Part shown: positions 22,095 to 32,900 of the stretch, one piece after another | Layout of the letters: each line of letters opens with the position of its first letter | Numbering within the stretch: the first letter of the stretch is position 1 | The notes under the pieces: generated by a model | What the model was told of the DNA's origin: nothing | Databases searched by the model: none | What the model saw: only the letters and a program-made list of their open reading frames with translations | Made by a program: the position numbers and the translations under genes | Assembly: GCA_900660155.1 (NCBI GenBank) | Contig: CABFPE010000545.1 | Location: 332,971 to 396,970 of the forward strand | DNA: 64,000 bases | Direction of reading: 5' to 3' | Source: Hofstenia miamia | Taxonomy: Eukaryota > Xenacoelomorpha > Acoela > Hofsteniidae

Positions 22095-23457
22095 ATATGA
22101 GCATAATAATTGACTTTTATGGAAATGAGCTGGGTCGCCGCTGGGTTGTGCTGGAATTTTAGACATGCTTACATTACTTCGATAAATATTTATTGAAATA
22201 TTTACAGTTATCAACAGGTAACAATTTTCAAGACCACAACTTGCAAATAACACATTGAGTAGATAGGAAAGGCAAAATTCAAAAAATAAGCAATTTTAAA
22301 GAAGGAATTTGCGAAAGCTGCTAATAAAGAAAAATTGCAACAAGGAATATGTACAATATCTAACAACTTAAAAACTGCCCAACAAAATAATAATGCAGTG
22401 ATCCTTAAAAATATCTAGAAAAAATTGATATTGATTGCATTTGCTTCATACAACTTTAATTTCATATTGGTTATTAAACCTTAACTGCCTCCCATGACTT
22501 TAGCGTTGCAAAGTGTTTGGTCCATATTCTCGAACAAATTCGGAAATGATTGGATATGACACATCTATGAGTAAATGTGTGATAAGTAGGGCAAGGCAAA
22601 TGCTAATTGGTCAATAAGTATCTTGTGGTTAGAATGCTTAACTGGAATGCATTTGAAGACAAAACAAGCCGTTGGCGCTCTATTGCGTGAGCGTTGGTTG
22701 TCGCTGAAAGCGCTAAATCGAATCGCTATCGCTGATTGGTCAGATTTTAGGTCAAAATTATATACTCTGTTCTTTCAGTGATTTTATGCTTAAAGATGCC
22801 ACAGGTTGCTCTTACTCGTCTGCAAATTATGCAACGTAAAGGTCAACTGTGCCAAGAAATTTAACGTCAACAGTCACACCAACGAAAACTTCAATCTTCA
22901 TTGACATTATCCCAATCTTCAATTACTAACACCGGCGGTTTTAACAAATTTCACTGGGAATTTACTAAAATGTGCCTTGAGGCAAATATCCGTCTTCACC
23001 GCATTTCAAAAGTCCGAGGATTTATAGAAAAATACACGCAAAATGAACTGCCAAGCGAGAGAACGGCAAGAAGGTTAGTTTACGATATTTCTAATAAAGC
23101 GACAACGAAAATCAAGGACGAACTTGTGGGTCAGAAGATTTTCGCGATTGTCGACAAAACTCAAATTGTATTTAAAAAATATGCCCATGTATTTCTTGGA
23201 GAGATTACGCAGTGTTCATATTGCAAACTCTTAGAAATTAGTGTACTGGAGAAGACAAATTCCGACACCATATTTCAGCTTATTGATGATGTTCTACAGC
23301 ATATATAATATCAGCTGTTGGGTTGCTGAAAACGGCTTACCCAAAACTCCGCCATATATCTTGCTTGTGCCATTTACTTCATAACATGTCAACGAGAATC
23401 AAGGCAAATCAATGACCTGGTTGCATCAGTAAAGTCAGCAACTGTGAAAAACCAGGA

Positions 23458-25026
23458 CCGCCTTTGTAATTCATGAAACCTCCTCCACGCTTTCTATCCA
23501 TTTAAAGCATCTTTACTCCTTCATTTGCTCCACTAAGCGCTATCCCGCCTGTTGGAAGACATCTTGGATTTCTCCGCTGTTAAAATCTAATCAGCTTCCC
23601 TCCTCGCAGGTCACGTCCTACCGCCCAATAGCTATTCTATCTCGACTGTCTATCATCTTTGAACGCCTTGTTTTTCGTTATGTATTCCCAAAAATTCGTC
23701 ACCTCATCTCTTCCTCTCAGCATGGCAACCTTCCTGGTCGCTCTACGATTACTAACCTGCTCACTCTGATCGAAAACTGCTACTTTCACTCTGATAGTAA
23801 TGATCCTGGTTGTATTATCTTTCTTGACATCTCAAAAGCGTTTGATCGTCTCCCTCATTCCATTCTGCTTGACAAGTTACGTTTATTTGGTTTTGATGTG
23901 GATTTCATCGAACTGTTCCAGTCCTACCTGACCAATCGCCACCAGTGTGTCAAAATCAACTCGTCTATCTCTTCTCCTGTCCCCGTTACTAGTGGTGCCC
24001 CTCAAGGCTCAGTGTTTGCTGTTCTTTTCTTCCTCGTTGCCATTAACGACCTCCCTCATTCTGTTCTCAACTCGTCTTGCCTGTTGTATGTCGACGACAC
24101 TGCGATTTTTGATTTTGGTTGGTCTTTTGCGTCGAACATTTTTTCTGATCTTGAGCACTTGTCTACTTGGTCCTCTGTCAACCATCTCGATTTTAGCACT
24201 ACCAAGACATGTGGTATTTCCTTTTCTGTGGCTCCCCCTTCTGATTTGCCTCTACCTGTGAACTTTGCGCCTCATCACACTCATCTTGGAGTTCAACTTG
24301 CTGCAAACTTAAATTGGACTGGACATGTGTCTTTGCGTCTCCGCAAAGCTAATTCCTCGCTATTTGCCCTTTTCCGTAATGTTCCTTTTAATACCTCGTC
24401 CGCTGTGAAACTCTCTTTGTTCAAGTCCATTCCTCGCGCCATTCTTCTCTACGCGTCTCCTTGTTGGTGGCCTTCTCGTGCTTTGTTCCACTCCATGGAA
24501 CGTTTCCAGAAACGCGCTTTCAAATGGATTTCCTCTTTGGACTATAAAGACGCTCTGCTGAAATTCTCCACTCTCCCGCTGTCACTCTACTTCCATGCCT
24601 GTGATCTCCTTCTGTTCAATCGACTACTGACTCGCAAATTGGATCTTGATCCTTTTGATTTCATTAAGTTCTCTAATTCCTGCTGCACTCGCTCTGATGA
24701 TGTTGTCACCTTCTCCATTCGTCGTACAAAGAAACATCGCACCCTTCACTCGTTTTTCAATCGTGCTTGTACTGCTGCTAATTACATCTTGACTCGCAAC
24801 CCTCCAACAGCGATTGATTTCTTTTCCCCGCCACCGAGCTTCAAGAAATCTTTGATGGCTTTCCTCTTTGCTGAGCCCTTCTCCGACTTCGCCTACTCTT
24901 CCATTTGCTCCTATTTCATCTCCTGTGACTGTTCTCGCTGCCGTAAAACTTGACTTGTTTTTATTTTCTGTTTGTGTATGCCTTCAGCGGCTAAATAAAG
25001 TCAATTATTATTATTATTATTATTAA
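23458..25026 (+). mobile_element. 5'-truncated CR1/Jockey-type LINE with (ATT)n tail
   Basis: It carries reverse transcriptase and C-terminal domain only and ends GCGGCTAAATAAAGTCAATT followed by ATT repeats. It lies inside the hAT-type transposase gene in the same orientation. It is clearly richer in C and G than its surroundings. The related minus-strand copy at 28.9-30.35 kb and the ORF1-only element at 31.27-31.68 kb share sequence or the 3' end with it. Confidence 0.88.
23898..24953 (+). CDS. LINE reverse transcriptase, C-terminal two thirds
   Basis: The open frame actually extends upstream of this start through LDISKAFDRLPHSILLDKL to about 23.6 kb. Conserved blocks are VTSGAPQGSVFAVLFFLVAI, the catalytic LLYVDDTAIF, HLGVQLAANLNWTGHV, RAILLYASPCWW and a C-terminal tail ending CDCSRCRKT. 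The N-terminal endonuclease is absent because the copy is 5'-truncated, so no true start exists. It encodes the polymerase that copies the element RNA. Confidence 0.85.
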   Translation: MDFIELFQSYLTNRHQCVKINSSISSPVPVTSGAPQGSVFAVLFFLVAINDLPHSVLNSSCLLYVDDTAIFDFGWSFASNIFSDLEHLSTWSSVNHLDFSTTKTCGISFSVAPPSDLPLPVNFAPHHTHLGVQLAANLNWTGHVSLRLRKANSSLFALFRNVPFNTSSAVKLSLFKSIPRAILLYASPCWWPSRALFHSMERFQKRAFKWISSLDYKDALLKFSTLPLSLYFHACDLLLFNRLLTRKLDLDPFDFIKFSNSCCTRSDDVVTFSIRRTKKHRTLHSFFNRACTAANYILTRNPPTAIDFFSPPPSFKKSLMAFLFAEPFSDFAYSSICSYFISCDCSRCRKT

Positions 25027-25405
25027 ATTGGGCATTCGCCTGAACCCATAATTACCCGATGGGGAACATGGGTCAAAGCTGCTTTTTGGTACGCTGAAAA
25101 TTTTGATGCGGTAAAACAAATTGTTATGTCTTTTGGTGGAGGCGGATTGCTTGTTACGAAGGCTGTTGCAGCAGTTTCTGGTCAAAAAATTCCACAGCAC
25201 CTTGCGGAGGTTTACCGACTTTACAAGTAACTACCAGTGTTGATAAATGATTTAGAACGATCAGAATGTACGACGATGATAAACGATCTGAAGAATCAAC
25301 TTGGTGCGGAAGATACTACTGCGTATATGGAGCATCGACTGAGCAAAATGGAAGAAGACCTGCAAGAAATTATTGCCGCTACTGGAAGTTTGACCTCTTC
25401 GGAGT

Positions 25406-25627
25406 CAGGGGGGTACCCAAGGGGACATCATCATCATTAAGCAATGCGGAGCAAAGCCCCGCGAAATTTTTTCAAAATATTGAGAAAATAGACCCTAAAA
25501 ATGCATTTCACGATCCTAGATTTTAAATTTTTCAATTTCTTACGAAAAATTTTTGAATTTATCCAGTCAAAATTAAATTTGGAAACCTGACTGGGGGACA
25601 TTCCACCATGTCCCCGGTACGCCACTG
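25406..25627. mobile_element. hAT MITE inserted in the hAT-type transposase gene
   Basis: 222 bases. The left end CAGGGGGGTACCCAAGGGG and the right end, read inward, CAGTGGCGTACCGGGGACAT are related inverted repeats. A perfect 8-base target duplication, TTCGGAGT, flanks it at 25398-25405 and 25628-25635. Confidence 0.88.
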
Positions 25628-25779
25628 TTCGGAGTACGGCGATTTGCAGAAATGTCCATCATTTGACAGTGTTGTGAAGCGCTCTTTTTCTAAACTTCTA
25701 AGCTCCATGAAAAAGACCGCCATTTTGCCGATTTCAATGTAAAGCATTATGTAATGGCATATGCTAACGCGGAATAAAT

Positions 25780-26732
25780 GCTATTTTTACTGCTGAAATT
25801 GCGTTTTTCAAATCAAATCGTTAGCGCTATAACTGAAATTTTTAGGTCAAAATTTGCTTTGCCCTAGTGATAAGATTACTCTTGTGCTTGCAGTACATGA
25901 AAGCATCATCAATTTTCTTATGAAACATTGGAATTATTAAAAAGTTTCAAATTCAGCTTATGAGGACTTTTCAGATAATATGGAGGTATAAAGCTCATGG
26001 TAACTTCCCACAACTACTATATTTTCTTTAGAAAACAGCCCCAACCCAAAACAAATTAATTAGGATTAAGAAATCTAAATGTACACAGTAAAAATCCATT
26101 TTGTTACATTAAACGCTAATAGACTTTATGATTACCATTAGCTGTTCCAATTATTCTACTATCACTGCCCTAATTTCTATACAAGGCGGTAAATCCTGCC
26201 TTGCTTTCCTAGCTTCGCATAGCTTATGTGCCAAAGCATCTATTTTTTCTATTTTGTGGAATTACAGTGGAATGCGTAAATCTCATTGTTCATTCTTACT
26301 TTTCTTCATCTGGTTTTCTGACTTATATTCTATACGTGTCTAAACTTTGAAGTTCTAGACAGAGATGCTGTTTAAAACTTTTTCTTCCAAAAAATGCGAA
26401 AATTATGGAATAGAAACAAAGTTTCTACAAATACCAGATTCAATGAGATTCTCAACACGATTGGAAGTATATGTATCTACTACTGTTTTTGCTGAATGAA
26501 TAATGAAATTATTTACTAAGCACACTGCTCTTCAGCGCTAAGACCCTTTCCAAGAGTACCATTCTTATATTTTGTCATTACTGAAATTAGATTATTTCTT
26601 GCTAGCTTCGTGCAATCAACTATCATTTGTCAACACTTCTGTAGAATGTCAAGTTGATATACTTCAAATTTTGTTCAAATTATAAATAAATATGTTTTTA
26701 AATATATTCCATAGATAATGTTTACATGATAC
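25780..26732. other. Intergenic or intronic stretch with two protein-like scraps
   Basis: On the minus strand 26150-26260 reads IEKIDALAHKLCEARKARQD and PPCIEIRAVIVE, and about 26410-26500 reads AKTVVDTYTSNRVENLIESG. They look coding but match nothing I know. The last LANCL exon was expected on this side of 26733 and was not found here. Confidence 0.35.
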
Positions 26733-26902
26733 GCTCTTTTAAGATGCACATCTTTTTTGGTATATCGAAAAAGTGCCAAGTGTGTGTAGCCATTTCCAGC
26801 AGCACCATGGCAAATTCCAACACCTTTCTTCAGTAAGCCACGCAGCCAAACAACATTACCACAAGCGGTCGCAGCAGATTTAAATACAGCGGAATTCAAC
26901 GC
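26733..26902 (-). CDS. LANCL: LANCL exon 7
   Basis: Follows TTTCTTTAG and ends before GTATCA in phase 2. It encodes ALNSAVFKSAATACGNVV, then LLKKGVGICHGAAGNGY with the zinc-binding Cys-His pair. Confidence 0.87.
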
Positions 26903-29900
26903 CTAAAGAAACATTTACAAATGATGTCCAAGATGCTTTGAAAGTTTTACAATCAGTTTTTGATTCTATATAAAAGCTAGAAAAATTACAAAATGAAAAA
27001 AGAGGCATTGCTTTCACTGAATATACGACAAGGCAAATCTATATCATAAAATGAGATGACAAATTGAGATAACGTATTCTTTACGGTAGCATTAATTGAG
27101 TGTTTATTTCAACTTTAAATTTAAATATAAACATCAAATGCACAATCTTAATATTTTTTAAAGGCGTTGATATTGGAGCATTCCTTACCGGCGTGTTTTC
27201 CACATGTCTGTTGCATTTACAAATGAGTGTTTACTGACAAATGCTTAAACCCTATGCCGTGGCTATTTACAGATAATTGGAAATTTTTTTAATTTTTTTG
27301 ATATAAAAATTTATAAAAATATATTTAAGATATTGGATGCCCATTGCAATTTTTTTAATCTTGCTAATAATGAATGTTTTAAAAAAGACCATTTGCAATC
27401 TATTTCTATTCTTAGATAGGATAAAACTCAAACCAAATACCACTATTCAGATATTGGGGTAAAAATTTCTATATTGAAAACTAGTCCATAAACCCTATTA
27501 AATTTTCCTGTGAATGCAATATGGATATGTTGTTTCCAAATTTGAGGAGCATCATCTCAAATTACTGCTAGAAGGGGGTGCAAATTCCACCTAAACCCCA
27601 AAATTTGCTTATGACGTGCAATAATGGCGACTTCATGTGTTGCTATGCGTTACTAAACTTTACGCTTGCAAACTTTCAGTGAAACAAATTCCAAATTTTT
27701 TAAGTATAAAAAAATTTTTCTATAATTTTGCCTTCAATATTGGAGCTAGCTGAATTAGCATTTTTGTATTCAACTTATATCTGTTACTTCTATTGCACAT
27801 TTTAAGAAATTTCAAAATCGGGTTATTGGTTGCCAAGATTTTTGACAGAAGACAAGATCTTTGGGTTAATTAATTCCATTTTTACACTTAATTTACTTAA
27901 GGCCGGTTTGTAAACCGAAATATGTACAATATTTACCAAAAGCTTTGGCTTGTAAGACCCGAATAAATTTCGTACTATTTGTGCCAATTTCTCAATGTCT
28001 TTTGGTAATTTTAAAATGCATCACTTAATATAATTTAAGACTAGTTTACAGAAAATCATTAACTTTTAACTTGCGTATTTTAGGTGAAAATGGCGCAAAA
28101 CTAACAAATTCAGAGTTTATTAAATGTAGCATCATTTTAGACAATGGAATATGGCGCGTTTTAACGATTTACACTTCTATAACTTACGGCCGATTGTACG
28201 CAAATTTCAAGATTATCTCCTTTCTAGGCTGCACACTGAGAATGCAAAATTTAAAATATACTAACGTTTTCTAATATTTAATAGAGTAACAATATCCCAT
28301 GATCTCATAATTGCGAACATTCCTCTTTCATAGACAATGCATACTTAATGACAATAATACACTACACTCCTTCGAAAATTTCGTATGGTGCTAGATAATG
28401 TACACACACACACAAATCCCCAACAAACACACACCACACAATTATATATATGTATATGTTACTATTATTTTGTAAATAGGTTTAGTTTATAGTTTTTTAC
28501 CAAATATTTTTTGCAATAAATTGCTTTTGACTCTTATTCTATATTGCTATATACATGTAGCTATATTCAGGTTTTGCGAAATTTTTGGCAAGAGCTTTTG
28601 AAAGCCTTTTATCGCTGAAATGTCATTAATTATGCTAATTTCTTGTGTGCAGTCACTGTGAAGGCAATAATGGATACGAAATATGGTGGTTATGATTCAT
28701 AAATATACTGAAAAACAAAAGGCCCGAAATTTTAGGCTTTTGAATTCTCATCAAAAGTTTGATGCTTTAGAGTTATATCATCAATAGCTTCCAAGAAATG
28801 AAATTTCCATTACAATGTGTATTTAATTGGCCACATGCACTATGTGTATTGAAAATTCAGAATTTCAGAAGAGCGTCTTCGTATGGCAAGGGAGAGATCC
28901 ATTTGAAGGCACGCTTTTGAAAACGTTCCATAGAGTGGAGCAAGGAACGAGAAGGCCACCAACAGGGAGAAGCGTAGAGAAGAATGGCGCGAGGAATGTA
29001 CTTGAACAAAGAGAGTTTCACAGCAACCATAGAATTAAAAGGAACATTGCAGAAGAGGGCAAAGACTGAGAAATTAGCTTTGCGGAGACGTAAGGACACA
29101 TGATCAGACCAATTTAACTTAGCAGCAAGTTGAACTCCAAGATTAGTATGATGAGGAGAAAATTTCACAGGAAGAGGCAGATCAGAAGGGGGAGATACAG
29201 AAAGGAAATACCATATGTCTTGGTTGGGCTAAAATGAAGATGATCAAAGCAAGACCAAGTAGCCAAAAGCTCAAAATCAGAGATAATATTGGAGGCAAAA
29301 AGCTACCAACGTTGAAAATCGAAATGTCATCAACATACAGTAGACAGGATGATTTGAGGATAGATTGAGGAAGGTAGCTGATAGCAACGAGGAAGAAGAG
29401 AACAGCAAATGCGGAACCTTGATGAGCACCACTAGAGGCAAGAGCAGGGGAAGAAATACATGAGTTGATTTTGACACGCTGACAACGATTGGACAGGTAA
29501 GACTGGAAGAGTTCGATGAAATCAGCATCAAAGCCAAATACACTTATTTTGCCAAGAAGAATAGAATGAGGGAGCCGATCAAAATCTTTAGAAATGTCAA
29601 GAAAGACAATGCAATCAGGATCATTACGATCAGAGTGGAAATAGCAGTTTTCAATCAAAGTGAGCAAGTTAGTGATGGTAGAACGCCCGGAAGGTTACCC
29701 CGCTGAGAAGAGGAGATGAGGTGGCGAATTTCGGGGAACACATAACGAAAGACAAGGCGCTCAAAGATGATTGACAGCCGATAAAGAATAGGTATTGGAC
29801 GATAAGATGTGACTTGAGAGGAGGGAAGCTCATTGGATTTTAACAGTGGAGAGATCCAAAATGTTTTCCAGCAAGGCGGAAAACGCGTAGAGGAGCAAAT

Positions 29901-32900
29901 GTAGGAAAAGAGATGCTTTAAATGGATCGAAAGAGTTGAGGAGGTTTCGTGAATTATGAAGGATGGGACGTTATCAGGATAGCAAGGATCAGACAATTTG
30001 CAGGACTTAAGCATGGGGGAAACATCATGGGCGTTGAAGACGATGTCACATAGGCGAATCAGCGGGGAGGTGGCAGAAGGACCAAGACAGAGAGAGAGAC
30101 AGGATCAGAAAAATTCGAGGAGAAATAGGCATTGAAGAGATCAGCTTTCTGCAGATCCGAGTGAGCAGAAAGATGGTTCCAATGCAAGCTGGGGAGGTCA
30201 GGTTTGGAATGCAGGGAACGCCAAAAAGCATAAGAGTCTTGAAGAGGTCCAGATGAGAAGCTGGACAACAGAGCGATTTTTTCGAGTTCCATGAAGTTGA
30301 TGACGTCTTCTGTGAGAGAAGAGAGTTTCGAAGAATTGGAAGGACCGGAAAATAAGCTTCATCTTCTACTTATGCCCTTAGCATTTTACTAATATTTTCA
30401 GAAAGATATTTCTAGTGGTTTATAAATCCCAACTTAATTTTCTATCCAATTATATTATGAAAATTTGTTTGGTGTATATATTTACGAATTTGAAATAGCT
30501 TGCAATTTAATGGCTGACAGTCCTCTCCTTTTATAGCAAAATCTTAATTCTTAGTAATAATTTAGTGCTAGTATACACACATAAATAAAAACTCCATTTC
30601 AATGTGATGATTTTAGAAAAATTGTGGAAATTCCAATGAATTCAATATATCAAGCTTGAGGTCTTTATTCTTAAGATTAAAGCTTGTAAGAAAACATTTG
30701 TAAAATTATTGGTAATTATAAATTAAAATCGCCAGTGCTGCCTAACTGGGTGCTACACATCTAATGGACTAGTTCCATGTTGACTAAACTGATGAAATAC
30801 CATTAAAATTTGTAGCAAATACATATTGAGCTTCTATATGTATATAAATAAAAAATTATTTCATATTTTTTCAAGATTTTAGAAATACCCATTTAAGTCC
30901 TAGATATGCAATTTTAAATACCCGTTGTACCAAATTTAATGATAGTTTGCCCATCTGCAGGTGAAATGGTGCTAAGCACGTACGTAAAAAACTGAAAGCA
31001 AACTTTGGTAAAAAAACATAAAAAACCTCTGCAGCAGAGATGAACATGAAGGTTGCACCAGCTGCACCATGACACCACGACACTAATCTATCCGATTGAT
31101 TGTTATGAGATGAAGGCAGATTGTCAGACGTAAACCTCCTATCGTATAAATATTGAACACATTCATTCAGCTCATCATCAGTAACTACGGAATCCAACAA
31201 GTCCTTATTCTAAATACATCATTGCTTTATAGCGAAGACATTATACATATAGTATAGAAATTTAGTATATAATAATAATAATCAATGACTTTATTTAGCA
31301 CTAGAACCAAAAACTGGACGAGGACGATTACGGTTAGTAGACTGCTTAGGAGGATGCGGTAGAGCAGGAGGAGCAAGCGCGAGTGTGAAACTCGGAGCAG
31401 GATGACTGTGGAGAGATGAGACAGAACGTGAGGCAGCAGCACTGTAGGAGAACATTTGGGATTGTAGTGAGGAAACATCAGAGGAAAGCTTAGTGAGGAA
31501 TTCAGATAAGGATGGTATGACGCCAAGGCCATCACTGGAGGACGGAGTCGAGGTAGAGAGAGCAGTGACCGCTTGGCGCAACAACGAAATGATGGCGTAT
31601 TTCTGTAGACCACCAACAGCCGAGATAAACTGGGCATCGCTCAAATTTTTGAGGTCGGACAGCGAAATTGGAGGCATTACTGAAATCTAATTAATCTGTG
31701 TAATAACATAGGTAAACCCATTAACAGTTAAAATTTTTATTGGATTCTCTACGAAATTATAACTAAAAATTGAACATCCCATAACTACAATTAAAATTCA
31801 AAGCGATGAAATTTGATAATATCAAGAGATAATGTTAAACAAAGAAGTACTAATTTCATATGGCATACGCTGAAGTTCTTAAGCGACGTCATCTTTGAAA
31901 GCAAACACTTGTCGCTTATGATAGAGAGAGGAAATGCTTTTGGAATGTTAACAAATAGAATGATGCAAACTATTAGATAGTAACCAACTTACTTTTATCA
32001 AAGTGTAGTAAATGCCTGCTAGACCATGAGCAGCCCCATAATACACTTTATTATGCCATTCATACATCAAAGGAACGCTAGCATTCATTTTCTTAGCGAG
32101 TTCCCTTCCTGAAGAAACTATGTAAGTGAGCACCTAAAATCTAGAATGACTTTACACTAGAAAATAAAGAAAATCATTTCGAAACATTTAAAGTGAAATG
32201 GGTCATGGCGAATCAAATTCATAAGTCATGTAAAAAAAGGTTATCCGTGATTTATTCTGTTACGTAATGCATACACAGTTACAAATATATCTTTACTATA
32301 TAGAGTACAGAGATAGTTGCCCAATTTAACCGTGAAAACTGTTTTAATCGTAGATAGTACAAGATATTCTTGAAGATATTTTATAAATCTCCAGGCATTC
32401 GTGGAAACAGTGTGAAAGGGAAAATATAACTCTGAGTCTATATCAGTGACCATGCTGGTCAGAGGAACGTTGTAAGGTTGAATCAGAGCCATTGTTACAT
32501 CATCTAGTAGCTGAATTGCATGCATAAAATACAAATTCACATTGAAAATTATTACACTGAAATTTTGACTTTTGTTCAATTATATTTTAAAATCTTGACA
32601 AACCAAGGTAGAAAAATATTAGAAAATATAATAGAGCATGTTTCAGGTGCATGCGGTTTAGTTGTCGGACTGTATGTTCTTAATTTTCGAAACCTCAAAA
32701 ATACAAAAAATGTCAAACACAGTAATGCCCCCGTATTACAAAATTATGATACACAATAATTTATACTTGGTGAACTTCAGGGGTAATCTACAATCTTAAG
32801 CATCACGATCAATAAAAGAAAGCCAAGTAAATACTTTAATACGGCCTCTAAATGCAGATTTAATATAAACTCTAGACCAATTATAGGCGAGTCTATCAAA

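Larger units (their letters stand above)
22797..25779 (+). pseudogene. hAT-type (CGGBP1-like) transposase gene, interrupted twice
   Basis: The first block (about 22797-23450) starts MPQVALTRLQIMQRKGQ and continues GGFNKFHWEFTKMCLEANI, RGFIEKYTQNELPSERTAR and IFAIVDKTQ, matching the hAT-like proteins related to CGG-binding protein. The second block (25027-25405) has PIITRWGTWVKAAFWYAENF, then AEVYRLYK, a stop, and LINDLERSECTTMINDL. The last block (25636-25779) includes SVVKRSFSKLL and, after a frame change, HFADFNVKHYVMAYANAE and the stop. A LINE separates blocks one and two and a MITE separates blocks two and three. Other breaks are a stop near 22863 and poor continuity around 23.3-23.4 kb. 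The product would have been a DNA-binding transposase; this copy is dead. Confidence 0.75.

Noticed and set aside
25437-25747. Minus-strand frames over the MITE and the end of the hAT-type transposase
   Set aside because: They are shadows of the plus-strand transposase and of the MITE sequence.
32241-32579. 112-residue minus-strand frame between LANCL exons 4 and 5
   Set aside because: Exons 4 and 5 already join in phase and match LANCL without a gap, and the frame resembles no family, so it is probably chance in an intron.
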